From NCBI GenBank assembly GCA_046756985.1, contig JBHHXG010000058.1:1-10163 (forward strand): DNA of 10,163 bases, written 5' to 3'. Of this stretch, positions 1 through 7,433 are shown one piece after another. Under the pieces are notes generated by a model. The model saw nothing but the letters and a program-made list of their open reading frames with translations, was not told the DNA's origin and made no database searches. The translations under genes were made by a program, and so were the position numbers. The stretch is from JBHHXG01 sp046756985. GTDB taxonomy: Bacteria > Pseudomonadota > Zetaproteobacteria > Mariprofundales > Mariprofundaceae. Position 1 is the stretch's first letter; the number at the start of each line of letters is the position of its first letter.

Positions 1-45
1 CAGTGCATGCGGAAAAGGGTTTTCATGCAGAATTCAGGCTATACT

Positions 46-54
46 TGTTATAAT
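46..54 (+). promoter_or_regulatory. Extended -10 promoter of the receiver-LuxR gene
   Basis: A perfect TATAAT hexamer lies at 49-54, preceded by TG one base upstream (TGTTATAAT), which is the extended -10 form of a sigma-70 promoter. The -35 region at 17-base spacing (TGCAGA, 26-31) is poor, as is common when the TG extension is present. Transcription would start near 61, inside a small inverted repeat (ACGCC at 56-60, GGCGT at 66-70). This gives a leader of about 65 bases before the regulator gene. Confidence 0.6.
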
Positions 55-127
55 AACGCCGGGCAGGCGTGAACATACTCAGCCTTGTCGGAAAATCTAT
101 GTGGGGCGGGTTAAGAGGCAAACAAGC

Positions 128-826
128 GTGATGGTGAGTAATCTGGCAAAAAAATCAAATTGGGATGACAATGCCTGCGGTAAAAAGACCAACGGGCATT
201 GCCAGGGAAACATTCTGGTTGTTGATGATGACGGACTGATTCGCGAAGTGATGCATGCCGCGCTCACCCGGCAGGGACACAGGGTTCAGCTGGGGTCGGA
301 TCTGGCTACGGCGAGAAAGGCGCTGATCGGCAATACCTTTGATTTGATTTTTCTGGATATCGTGTATCCGGACCAGAAATATTCGGGATTTGATATCATG
401 AATGATATCCGGAAATACCAGCCCGGGGCTCCCATTGTGCTGATGACCGCCTATCCGAGCACTGAGAGTGCCGTGGAGGCCTTGCACAAGAATGCGTTTG
501 ATTACCTGATGAAGCCGATCAAGCTTGATGAGTTGAAGCAGGTTACAAAGCGCGCCCTGCGTTACAAGGCCAAGCTCGATGAGGCAAGGCGAATCAGGGA
601 AAGGCTGGATATCAGGCATTCGCACAATGTGCGGTTGACAGACAGGGAAAAAGATATTCTGAGGCTGTTCGCCAAGGGGTTTACGTTCAAGGAAACCGCG
701 ATGCACCTTGGGTGCAAACCTTCAACCATTCAGAGCTATGCCAAGCAGCTGTACAGGAAACTCGGCGTGCATTCCAGATCCGAAGCGGTTTTCGAGGCAA
801 TTCATCTGAGCCTGATTGACTACTGA
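128..826 (+). CDS. Response regulator, receiver plus LuxR-type HTH (NarL/FixJ architecture)
   Basis: This is a cytoplasmic two-component transcription factor. Numbered from the GTG at 101, the receiver domain spans about 36-150, with the acidic pocket D42-D44, phosphoacceptor D86, switch T116 and lysine K138 in a KPI motif. A LuxR-type helix-turn-helix spans about 178-235. The frame opens at GTG 101, but AAGAGG at 113-118 favours a start at GTG 128 or ATG 131, so I use 128 (232 residues). The loop after the phosphoacceptor is two residues longer than usual: the glycine follows the proline by six positions rather than four. No histidine kinase is in the window, so this is an orphan regulator and its targets are unknown. 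The single-domain receiver downstream could be a phosphorelay partner or simply a neighbour. Confidence 0.9.
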   Translation: MMVSNLAKKSNWDDNACGKKTNGHCQGNILVVDDDGLIREVMHAALTRQGHRVQLGSDLATARKALIGNTFDLIFLDIVYPDQKYSGFDIMNDIRKYQPGAPIVLMTAYPSTESAVEALHKNAFDYLMKPIKLDELKQVTKRALRYKAKLDEARRIRERLDIRHSHNVRLTDREKDILRLFAKGFTFKETAMHLGCKPSTIQSYAKQLYRKLGVHSRSEAVFEAIHLSLIDY

Positions 827-1025
827 CTGACTGCTGATTTCTCCTCCCCCTATTTATGGGGTAGGCGATACCATCACTTGTTCATAACATTCATACACTG
901 CTTGTAAACAGCAACCGGAAGCAGGCATCGGACGCTTTCAGGCCCTGTGTGCATGACAGTCATCGCGCGGTGGGGCGTACTGTATTCACCGGCGTAAACA
1001 TCCAAACAGGTTGGAGTGGAATAAG

Positions 1026-1436
1026 TTGGAAATCCTGATCATTGATGATGAAGCGATTATCGAGAACATCATTACGGCATTCTGCGACCAGTATGCAAAA
1101 GAGAGTGTGCTGACTATTAACAGAACATGCATTTCCGATCCGGTCAGGGCTTTGTATGAGTTGGTCACGCGCGGTGAGCAGTTTGATGTTGTGACCCTGG
1201 ATGTGCGGATGCCGGGACTCGTGGGAGACCTCATTTTTGAAACACTGATGGACTCCCATCCGCATCTGATAGGCAAAATTCTGTTTGTCACCGGCTACAA
1301 AGAGGATCTGTTATGGCGTTTTCCCGATGTCGATTTGAATGTGCTGACCAAGCCGTTTAACTACACAAAGTTTAAGAAATCAATTGAGGTCATCCTGGCA
1401 AAAAATGTCACGGAACTGAGGAAACACGGAACCTGA
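1026..1436 (+). CDS. Single-domain response regulator (receiver only, CheY-like fold)
   Basis: A stand-alone receiver domain with no output domain. Counted from the TTG at 1011, it shows the acidic residues D12, D13 and E14, phosphoacceptor D64 followed by VRMPG, switch T94 and conserved K114 in TKPF. The frame has no in-frame ATG before the domain. TTG 1011 has no usable ribosome site, whereas TTG 1026 lies nine bases after GGAG (1013-1016) and starts the protein directly at the first beta strand (MEILIIDDE), so I choose 1026 (136 residues). Such proteins pass phosphate in relays or act by protein contact. With no kinase or chemotaxis gene nearby the partner cannot be named. It is separated from the upstream regulator by about 200 bases, so it may have its own transcript. 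Confidence 0.88.
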   Translation: MEILIIDDEAIIENIITAFCDQYAKESVLTINRTCISDPVRALYELVTRGEQFDVVTLDVRMPGLVGDLIFETLMDSHPHLIGKILFVTGYKEDLLWRFPDVDLNVLTKPFNYTKFKKSIEVILAKNVTELRKHGT

Positions 1437-1452
1437 ACCGCACCTGTCGCAT

Positions 1453-1488
1453 TTGACCCATGGTTACGGCTTTGATAGAAACCGCGCC
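1453..1488 (+). promoter_or_regulatory. Likely tRNA promoter with GC-rich discriminator
   Basis: TTGACC (1453-1458, five of six -35 positions) is followed after 17 bases by TAGAAA (1476-1481, four of six -10 positions). The bases between the -10 and the expected start near 1488 are almost all G or C. A GC-rich discriminator is the hallmark of stable-RNA promoters repressed during the stringent response in proteobacteria. The tRNA begins about 35 bases further on. Confidence 0.55.
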
Positions 1489-1522
1489 CCGCTTCAGGCG
1501 GGTCTTGGGTCAGACGGCCAAG

Positions 1523-1597
1523 GGGCGATTAGCTCAGCGGGAGAGCACTGCCTTCACACGGCAGGGGTCGGTGGTTCGATCCCACCATCGCCCACCA
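1523..1597 (+). tRNA. tRNA-Val (anticodon CAC)
   Basis: A complete 75-base cloverleaf can be read. The acceptor arms GGGCGAT (1523-1529) and ATCGCCC (1587-1593) pair perfectly. The D arm contains AGCTCAGCGGGAGAGC. The anticodon stem CTGCC/GGCAG encloses the loop TTCACAC, giving anticodon CAC, which reads the valine codon GUG. The T arm carries GGTTCGATCC. Discriminator A1594 is followed by an encoded CCA (1595-1597). It stands alone, between its own promoter and terminator. Confidence 0.97.
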
Positions 1598-1634
1598 TAC
1601 AACCTATTGAAATTAAATAAATATTTTGATATTC

Positions 1635-1658
1635 AAAGCAGCCTCTCGGGGCTGTTTT
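1635..1658 (+). terminator. Rho-independent terminator after tRNA-Val
   Basis: CAGCC (1639-1643) pairs with GGCTG (1650-1654) around a six-base loop. The stem is followed by TTTT (1655-1658), and the AAAG before it can extend the pairing against the T run. It sits 40 bases after the tRNA. Confidence 0.7.
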
Positions 1659-1714
1659 CATGCATGCTGTTTTGAGGTTGGTTGTCTAATTAAACCACTT
1701 GCCAACATACGCTT

Positions 1715-1743
1715 TTGGCTTGTGGCTACAGGATAGGCATATT
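1715..1743 (+). promoter_or_regulatory. Possible sigma-70 promoter of resB
   Basis: TTGGCT (1715-1720) and CATATT (1738-1743) each match four of six consensus bases, with the ideal 17-base spacer, and lie about 60 bases before the resB start. The preceding terminator means resB needs its own promoter, but the match is weak. GCCAA (1701-1705) and TTGGC (1715-1719) form a small inverted repeat that overlaps the -35. Confidence 0.3.
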
Positions 1744-1805
1744 ACCTTCCGTCAGCGGCGTGCCGCATTGACAACTGGTAATTTCAGTACTGGCGGGGCA
1801 AGTTC

Positions 1806-3476
1806 ATGAGCCAATCGGCAAGCAGCATCAAACCTTATCTGGAGCGTCTGGCCTCCATGCCATTGGCGATTGTACTGTTGATGGCGTTGGCCTCCAGCTC
1901 CATTATCGGCACGGTGCTGATTCAGAATCAGCAGCAGGCAGATTACCTGTCTCAGTTCGGACCAGTGTGGTACTGGGTATTCCGCAGCCTTGGCCTGTTT
2001 GACATGTACCATGCCTGGTGGTTCATTGATATGCTGGGTTTCCTGATGCTGGCGCTCAGCCTTTGCCTGTGGCGGCAGGTCCCCCGCATGCTCAAGGAGA
2101 TGCGCACGCGCAAGGTGGCGGTTGCCGAGCGTTTGCTGCCGCATTTTCAACATCTGCATCACTTTGAGTTTACATATCGGACTGTTGAAGATGCGCTTAT
2201 CTTGATCCGGGAACAGCTGAGTGGATGGGAGGTAAAGGGCGAGGAGGAAGGCGGACGCAGCTATATCCGTGCCGACCGGGGCCGGCATCACAAGTGGGGC
2301 TATATCTTTGTGCACGTAGCCATTCTCGTTATTCTGATCGGTGGCCTGATGAGTGTGCAGCTCGGTTTCCGGGGTAATATGTCTGTCCCGGAGGGCGGCA
2401 GCGCCGACAGCATCAATTTTCTGAAAGGCTCTGATGTAGTATCGCTGAAGATGCCATTTGCGGTGCGCTGCAATGATTTCTTTATTGACTTTTACCCATC
2501 CGGCCAACCCAAGTTGTTCCGGAGCAATCTGACCATCGTCGATAACGGTAAGGAAGTGCTAACGAAGGACATCATTGTCAATGAACCTCTCTACTACAAG
2601 GGCGTGAACATCTACCAGGCTTCGTTCGGGGATGCTGGCTCCGCGCTTGAATTACAGCTGTTCCGGTTGGATGGTTCGCAGCACATAACGGTGGCCAAGG
2701 GCAAGGTTTATGAGACCTATACCGATCCGGATACCGGCATATTAATGGAATTTACGAATTTCATGCCTTTTAACGTCGAAAACATGGCGGCAGCCGGTGA
2801 GCCGAAGAAATTTCAGGATCTCGGGCCAGCAGTCGAGTTTATCATGCACAGCCCCGGCCTAAGGCCGGTAAAGATCAAGAGTTTCATGAACCCGATAATA
2901 GTGGATGGGCAAAACCAGGGCATGTTGATGCTGGTATCACTCTCCGGAGAGGCACGCGATTACGAGGCTGTCTACCTGGGCATGGACCTGAGCAACCCGA
3001 AGGAGTGGGAATTGTTCCATGCTTTTATCCACAAGCTTCGGGAGAAGCCGGGCAAGGATAAACAGGAGGAGAATATACAAGCATTTCAGGATGCTGTCCG
3101 CGATGTGTTCGGAGGCAAGCGTCCGGATGATTTCCAGGCGATGGGTATGCGCGTGCTGCGAAGCGTGAGCACGATCCCTAATCTTCCCTGGCCCTATATT
3201 CCAATTCTTACCGATTATGAGCAGGTCTATTACACCGGCCTGCAGTTGGCCCGTGACCCGGGCATGAACGTGGTATGGGTCGGCAGCGCGCTGCTGGTCA
3301 TCGGACTCTGTATTATGCTGTATGTGTCGCACCGGAAGTTGTGGCTGGTGCTGGAACCGAAGGGCAAGGCCTTGCGCCTCACAGTAGCCGGCATGAGCAA
3401 CCGCAATCCGACAGGTTTCAGTCAGGAGTTCAATAAGCTCATCGATAGCCTGGAACAAAAACTAAGAAGCCTCTGA
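1806..3476 (+). CDS. resB: ResB/Ccs1-family cytochrome c biogenesis protein
   Basis: Membrane component of System II cytochrome c maturation. ResB, with ResC/CcsA, moves haem across the membrane and joins it to apocytochromes. The 556 residues show the family layout: a transmembrane helix at about 19-39, a second at 72-90 just after YHAWW, and a third at 166-184 opening with KWGYIFVH, where H170 sits at the position of the conserved haem-related histidine. A large extracytoplasmic domain follows (about 185-485), then a last helix at 488-507 and a cytoplasmic HRKLW segment (H509) typical of the C-terminus. The length is normal and no residues are obviously missing. A GGGG stretch lies about eight bases before the ATG. 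The usual partner, ResC/CcsA, does not follow; a USP gene comes next after 203 bases. The family call is strong; the exact substrates are not visible. Confidence 0.93.
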   Translation: MSQSASSIKPYLERLASMPLAIVLLMALASSSIIGTVLIQNQQQADYLSQFGPVWYWVFRSLGLFDMYHAWWFIDMLGFLMLALSLCLWRQVPRMLKEMRTRKVAVAERLLPHFQHLHHFEFTYRTVEDALILIREQLSGWEVKGEEEGGRSYIRADRGRHHKWGYIFVHVAILVILIGGLMSVQLGFRGNMSVPEGGSADSINFLKGSDVVSLKMPFAVRCNDFFIDFYPSGQPKLFRSNLTIVDNGKEVLTKDIIVNEPLYYKGVNIYQASFGDAGSALELQLFRLDGSQHITVAKGKVYETYTDPDTGILMEFTNFMPFNVENMAAAGEPKKFQDLGPAVEFIMHSPGLRPVKIKSFMNPIIVDGQNQGMLMLVSLSGEARDYEAVYLGMDLSNPKEWELFHAFIHKLREKPGKDKQEENIQAFQDAVRDVFGGKRPDDFQAMGMRVLRSVSTIPNLPWPYIPILTDYEQVYYTGLQLARDPGMNVVWVGSALLVIGLCIMLYVSHRKLWLVLEPKGKALRLTVAGMSNRNPTGFSQEFNKLIDSLEQKLRSL

Positions 3477-3594
3477 ATAAGAGCTTTCCTGCACTTCGCG
3501 GCCATTTCCTCTTTTCCGCAGAATTGTGGTATATTTCGAGAGTCGGCTGGGACTATTCCATGGCCTCCGCTTGGCTGTGAACATGATCGTTTCC

Positions 3595-3638
3595 TTGATC
3601 CTGGTCAACGCCTGTTCCACCGATCAGGGGAATATAGC
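3595..3638 (+). promoter_or_regulatory. FNR/ANR-type site and class II promoter of the PCP_red operon
   Basis: The palindrome TTGATCCTGGTCAA (3595-3608) matches the FNR consensus TTGAT-N4-ATCAA at nine of ten positions. Its centre (3601.5) lies about 31 bases before TATAGC (3633-3638), a four-of-six -10. That is the spacing of a class II FNR promoter, where the site is centred near -41.5 and replaces the -35. Transcription would start near 3643-3646, about 35 bases before the USP ATG. Known biology agrees: in Pseudomonas, USP genes are among the targets of Anr. The regulator itself is not in the window; a CRP/FNR relative such as DNR could also bind. Confidence 0.62.
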
Positions 3639-3679
3639 GCAATTGGAGGCCCGGCTTCCGGTAAAAGTAAGGAGATCAT

Positions 3680-5884
3680 ATGCATCCACAGCAGTGCGCA
3701 GAGAAACAAGAGCCGGCGGTTGGAGCCAGATACGATTATCGGCATATCGTGATGGCGGTTGATAATTCCGCTCACTCTAACCGTGGTGTGGAGATTGGTC
3801 TGTCTCTTGCTCAGGCCTTTGGTTCGGAAATCACTGGCAGCCATGCCTATGCAGCCAAATTACACGATCTGCGTTTCAAGCAAATGGAAGGCGGATTGCC
3901 TGAACAATACCGACGCGAGAGTGAGCTGGAAAAGCAGCGTGAAACACATGACACCCTGATTACTCACGGTCTGGAAGTTATCACTGATTCCTTTCTTGAT
4001 GTTGTGGATGAAAAAGCTGAAGCGCTGGGCATGAAGCTCAAGCGTAAATCGGTGGAGGGCAAGAACTACAGAGCTCTGCTTGATGATATTGAATCCAGCG
4101 GTTACGACCTCGTGGTGATGGGAGCGCTTGGTCTTGGTGCGGTTCGCAGCAGCACCATTGGCAGCGTCTGCGAACGTGTTGTGCGCCGTACCAGCTGCGA
4201 TGTGCTGGTGGTTAAAGATCCCAAGTGCAATATTGGCGATGGTCCGATCATGGTTGCGGTAGACGGCTCGGCGCAGGGCTATGCGGGGCTCAAGACGGCC
4301 ATGCTATTGGGCAAGAAATTCAATGTCGGTGTCGAAGTAGTCTCCGCATTTGATCCCTATTTCCATTATGTCGCCTTCAACAGCATCGCGGGTGTGCTGT
4401 CCGATGAAGCCGGTGAGGTATTCAAGTTCAAGGAGCAGGAGAAGCTGCACGAGGAGATTATCGATTCGGGTCTGGCCAAGATTTACCAGGCGCATCTGGC
4501 TGTGAGTGAGAAAATTGCTGCCGAAGATGATGCAAAGATTACAACTAAATTGCTGTCCGGTAAGCCCTATGAGGTGATTCTCAGGCATATCAACAAACGG
4601 AATCCGTCACTACTGGTGCTGGGCAAAATCGGCGTACATGCCGATGAGGCGATGGATATTGGCAATAATACCGAAAATCTGCTCAGGCTTGCCCCTTGCC
4701 ATCTGTTGATCACTACGCGCGAATTCCTTCCGAGGGCCGAACAGGTTGCTGCGGAGACGATGGCATGGACGGAAGAGGGCGAGGCGCGCATGGATACAGT
4801 CCCGGCGCATGTGAGAAACATGGCACGCATGGCCATCATCCGTTATGCGCAGGATCATGGACATACCGTGATTAGCACACGCATTGTCGATGAGGCGATT
4901 GGCGATCTGTTGCCGGTTGAGGCTATGGAGGCGATGGGATTGCTGACCCAGGCGGCTGCCAAACGGAAGAAGAAAAAGGCTGAAAAAGCGGCTGAAGATG
5001 CGGCGGCGAAACAACAGGGTGCAGAGCAGACGTTTGACGAGCGGGCAATTTTCTGGGGTCAGGAGGCCACGGAGGTGCTGGAGACCATAGCAGATGAGTC
5101 AACGCGCGGGTACATCAAACTGCGGGCCGAAAAACTGGCGCTGACTGAAAAACGCAAGACGATCACAGTTGATTTTGTACGTCGGGTGATGGGTGATGAT
5201 GAGCCGGAAGAGGCTGCGTCAGTGGCGGATACCCAGCCAGGCTGGAGTGAGGAAGCCACGCAGCGCATCGAGCGCGTGCCTGCCGGATTTATGCGTGATG
5301 CCAGCAAATCCCGGGTTGAGGAGTATGCCAAACGCGAAGGCTGTGATGAGATCACGCTTGAGGTTTGTGAGGCAGGGCTGGCGGAAGCGCGGAAGGCCAT
5401 GATGGCAGCAATGCAGTCTGGTGATGGTATACCTGATATGAATGCAATGACGGGCGGTGGAAAGCCGGTGGAGTCGAACAGTGATCATGATGCGAAGCCT
5501 GTCTGGACTGAAGAGGCCGAACAGCGACTCGAGAGTGTGCCGGAAGGTTTTATGCGTCAGCTTACCCGACAGCGAATTGAGTCCTTTGCCAATCGTAAAG
5601 GCACCAGCCGGATTGATAATGCGCTGATTGACGCCAAGTACGCTGAGTGGGGCAAGGGCTCCGCCAGGCAGGACATGGAGATGGAATGGGATGATGAGGC
5701 GCTCTCACGCATTCAGCGCATTCCCGATTTTGTGCGTGGCATGGTGATTAAAGAGGTTGAGCGCTGCGCCCGTGAGACGGGATGTCAGCGGGTTGGACTC
5801 GAAGCCCTGAGCAAGGCCAGCAACGCATGGGAGCAGGGCGGTACATTCCACTCCGAGAGTTCACCGGATCAATACCATGACTGA
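3680..5884 (+). CDS. Tandem universal stress protein fused to five PCP_red-like modules
   Basis: A 734-residue soluble fusion. Two USP domains come first. USP1 (about 20-180) has D28 and the full ATP-binding pattern G-2x-G-9x-G-S at G148, G151, G161 and S162. USP2 (about 188-347) has D195 and the same glycine spacing (G315, G318, G328), but asparagine replaces the last Ser/Thr. Five modules follow, each starting W-x-x-E/D-A/G, at W363, W459, W522, W609 and W670. Most continue with a proline, then an arginine four to five residues later, then a helix ending near Y/F/C-A and a G. They resemble PCP_red, the C-terminal domain of BchB/ChlB. Module two (W459) is divergent and lacks the proline. A Lys/Ala-rich linker (about 426-448) separates modules one and two. 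The start is firm: AAGGAG lies five bases before the ATG. USP domains usually sense ATP/AMP or stress; the role of the modules is unknown. Confidence 0.9.
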   Translation: MHPQQCAEKQEPAVGARYDYRHIVMAVDNSAHSNRGVEIGLSLAQAFGSEITGSHAYAAKLHDLRFKQMEGGLPEQYRRESELEKQRETHDTLITHGLEVITDSFLDVVDEKAEALGMKLKRKSVEGKNYRALLDDIESSGYDLVVMGALGLGAVRSSTIGSVCERVVRRTSCDVLVVKDPKCNIGDGPIMVAVDGSAQGYAGLKTAMLLGKKFNVGVEVVSAFDPYFHYVAFNSIAGVLSDEAGEVFKFKEQEKLHEEIIDSGLAKIYQAHLAVSEKIAAEDDAKITTKLLSGKPYEVILRHINKRNPSLLVLGKIGVHADEAMDIGNNTENLLRLAPCHLLITTREFLPRAEQVAAETMAWTEEGEARMDTVPAHVRNMARMAIIRYAQDHGHTVISTRIVDEAIGDLLPVEAMEAMGLLTQAAAKRKKKKAEKAAEDAAAKQQGAEQTFDERAIFWGQEATEVLETIADESTRGYIKLRAEKLALTEKRKTITVDFVRRVMGDDEPEEAASVADTQPGWSEEATQRIERVPAGFMRDASKSRVEEYAKREGCDEITLEVCEAGLAEARKAMMAAMQSGDGIPDMNAMTGGGKPVESNSDHDAKPVWTEEAEQRLESVPEGFMRQLTRQRIESFANRKGTSRIDNALIDAKYAEWGKGSARQDMEMEWDDEALSRIQRIPDFVRGMVIKEVERCARETGCQRVGLEALSKASNAWEQGGTFHSESSPDQYHD

Positions 5885-6098
5885 GGAGCAACCGTTGCAT
5901 TGGAGTGAAGAAGCGCTGGAGCTGTTGGAGAAGATTCCGGATGAAGTTCGGCCCATGGCAAGGCAGATGATGGAACTCTATGCCAGGCAGCAGGGTATCG
6001 ACAGTATTACTGAAGAGCTGATGAAGGATGTGCGGGCGAATTTTGAATCACAGTATGGCGAGCAGAAGAAATGTCCTTTTACTGGCGAGGAAAGCTGA
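5877..6098 (+). CDS. Small single-module PCP_red-like protein
   Basis: A 73-residue protein that is essentially one module. It has W9, EEA at 11-13, P21, R25, then a helix ending in LYAR with G40 and an IT segment, aligning end to end with the modules of the preceding gene. The tail carries the only cysteine, C66, in KKCPFTG. The ATG overlaps the last eight bases of the USP fusion gene, so translation is probably coupled to it; no clear ribosome site is seen. It contains no membrane segment or signal peptide. A free-standing copy among multi-module neighbours suggests it may pair with the module tails or act as a small binding subunit, but that is inference. Confidence 0.82.
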   Translation: MTEEQPLHWSEEALELLEKIPDEVRPMARQMMELYARQQGIDSITEELMKDVRANFESQYGEQKKCPFTGEES

Positions 6099-6155
6099 AA
6101 TGCAGCTGTCCGGGCCGGTCCAAAATATTGCATTTGAGATGATGGCTGCCTGCGA

Positions 6156-7433
6156 ATGACAGCGTACAAACCTTTCCTCATTGCCCTGAATCTGACCATG
6201 CGCTGCAACCTTGCCTGCGCCCACTGTTACCTCGATGCCCACACGCGTGATTGTGGCGATGCCGGTGAGCTGAACAGTGAAGAGGTCAAACGCATATTGA
6301 CGGAGATTTCAGAGGCTAATCCCGCCTGCATGGTGGTGATGACCGGTGGCGAACCGTTGCTCAGGCCTGATATTTACGAGCTCTGCGCCCACGCTTCATC
6401 GCTGGGACTGATGACAGTTGTTGGCACCAATGGAACGCTGCTCACTGAGAAGAATGTGCAGCGCCTGCTCGATGCAGGTGTCAGCGGTGCCGGCATCAGC
6501 GTCGATGGACTGACCCCGGAATTTCATGATGCTTTTCGTGGCTGGACAGGCGCTTTGAAGCACACCATGGATGGCATCGATAACTGCCGGAAACTGGGGC
6601 TATCTTTCCAGATTCATACAAGCATCCACCAGGCCAATGTCAGTCAGGTGGACGAAATCATGGCCTGGGCGCACAGGCAGGGCGCGATGGTGATGAATTT
6701 CTTCTTTCTGGTCTGTACCGGCAGGGGTGAGAAGGTGACGGACATTACACCACTGCAATATGAGCAGGTATTATCGCACCTGCTGGATGTGCAGGATCAG
6801 TATGAGGGCATGATGGTGCGAGCCCGCTGTGCGCCTCATTTCAAACGCCTGGCTTATCAGAAAGACCCTGAATCTCCACTGACCAAAGCGCAGGGCTATG
6901 AAGGTGGAGGCTGCCTTGCCGGGCTGCATTACTGCCGTGTGACGCCACATGGTTCAGTCACCGTCTGCCCCTATGTTGAAGAATCGGTTGGTTCTTTGCA
7001 TGAACAGTCGTTTGTGAGCATCTGGGAAAATGCCGAAACCTTTCAGCAGCTTCGTAACCCGGAGTTGACCGGCAAGTGCGGCTGTTGTGAATTTTCTCTG
7101 TTGTGCGGTGGCTGCCGGGCGCGCCCGTTTGCCATGGAAGGCGATCTTTTCGGGGAAGACCGCTTATGCAATTATGAACCGCAGGGTGGTGCTGTGATTC
7201 AACCATTGTCGTTGGATGAAGTTCAGCCGCTGGCATGGGATGATGCTGCAGAAGAGCGCTTGTCTCTGTTGCCATTTTTTCTGCAAAAGATGATTCGCGG
7301 CAAAGTGGAGAAGGTTGCACAGAAAAGGCAGCTTGATGTGGTGACATTAGAGCTTATGGATGAATTGAGGCAAGCCCGTTTTGGCAGCAAGATGCCCGAG
7401 TCCCCATTTAAAAAGGAGAAGGTGAACTCATGA
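6156..7433 (+). CDS. Radical SAM/SPASM enzyme of the NirJ/AhbC/AhbD type with C-terminal PCP_red-like module
   Basis: A 425-residue iron-sulfur enzyme. The radical SAM cluster motif C-x3-C-x2-C is C17, C21 and C24, followed by Y25. The SAM-binding GGEP is at 64-67, and further core motifs (TNGT, SVDG) follow. A cysteine-rich SPASM-like region (about 250-342) carries C253, C260, C271, C308, C310, C311, C317, C320 and C338, with CGGCRAR as in NirJ (haem d1 synthesis) and AhbC/AhbD (sirohaem-derived haem synthesis), so auxiliary clusters are expected. The C-terminal 65 residues hold a PCP_red-like module starting at W361, with P373. The ATG at 6156 follows an in-frame stop at 6135, so the start is bounded; the ribosome site is weak. 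Peptide-modifying SPASM enzymes remain an alternative, as no substrate peptide or known tetrapyrrole gene is adjacent. Confidence 0.88.
   Translation: MTAYKPFLIALNLTMRCNLACAHCYLDAHTRDCGDAGELNSEEVKRILTEISEANPACMVVMTGGEPLLRPDIYELCAHASSLGLMTVVGTNGTLLTEKNVQRLLDAGVSGAGISVDGLTPEFHDAFRGWTGALKHTMDGIDNCRKLGLSFQIHTSIHQANVSQVDEIMAWAHRQGAMVMNFFFLVCTGRGEKVTDITPLQYEQVLSHLLDVQDQYEGMMVRARCAPHFKRLAYQKDPESPLTKAQGYEGGGCLAGLHYCRVTPHGSVTVCPYVEESVGSLHEQSFVSIWENAETFQQLRNPELTGKCGCCEFSLLCGGCRARPFAMEGDLFGEDRLCNYEPQGGAVIQPLSLDEVQPLAWDDAAEERLSLLPFFLQKMIRGKVEKVAQKRQLDVVTLELMDELRQARFGSKMPESPFKKEKVNS

Noticed and set aside
846..861. CCCC/GGGG inverted repeat after the first regulator
   Set aside because: Only four pairs and no T run, so not a credible terminator.
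1460..1675. Open frame of 71 codons on the + strand
   Set aside because: It runs straight through the tRNA-Val gene and its terminator, and the product has no recognisable features.
1768..1773. Perfect TTGACA before resB
   Set aside because: No -10 element lies 16-18 bases downstream (the sequence there is GC-rich), and the start would fall at the resB ATG.
1752..2507. Long 251-codon frame antisense to resB
   Set aside because: It is a shadow of the strong resB coding frame; the product is low-complexity His/Gln-rich and unlike any family.
3467..3487. Hairpin at the resB stop codon (AAGC-TCT/AGA-GCTT with a bulge)
   Set aside because: The stem is short and bulged and is followed by only three T residues, too weak to call a terminator.
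3526..3762. Open frame with a lipoprotein-like stretch (SLILVNAC) upstream of the USP gene
   Set aside because: It lacks a ribosome site, has a poor signal peptide charge pattern, contains the FNR-type promoter, and overlaps the firmly placed USP start by over 80 bases.
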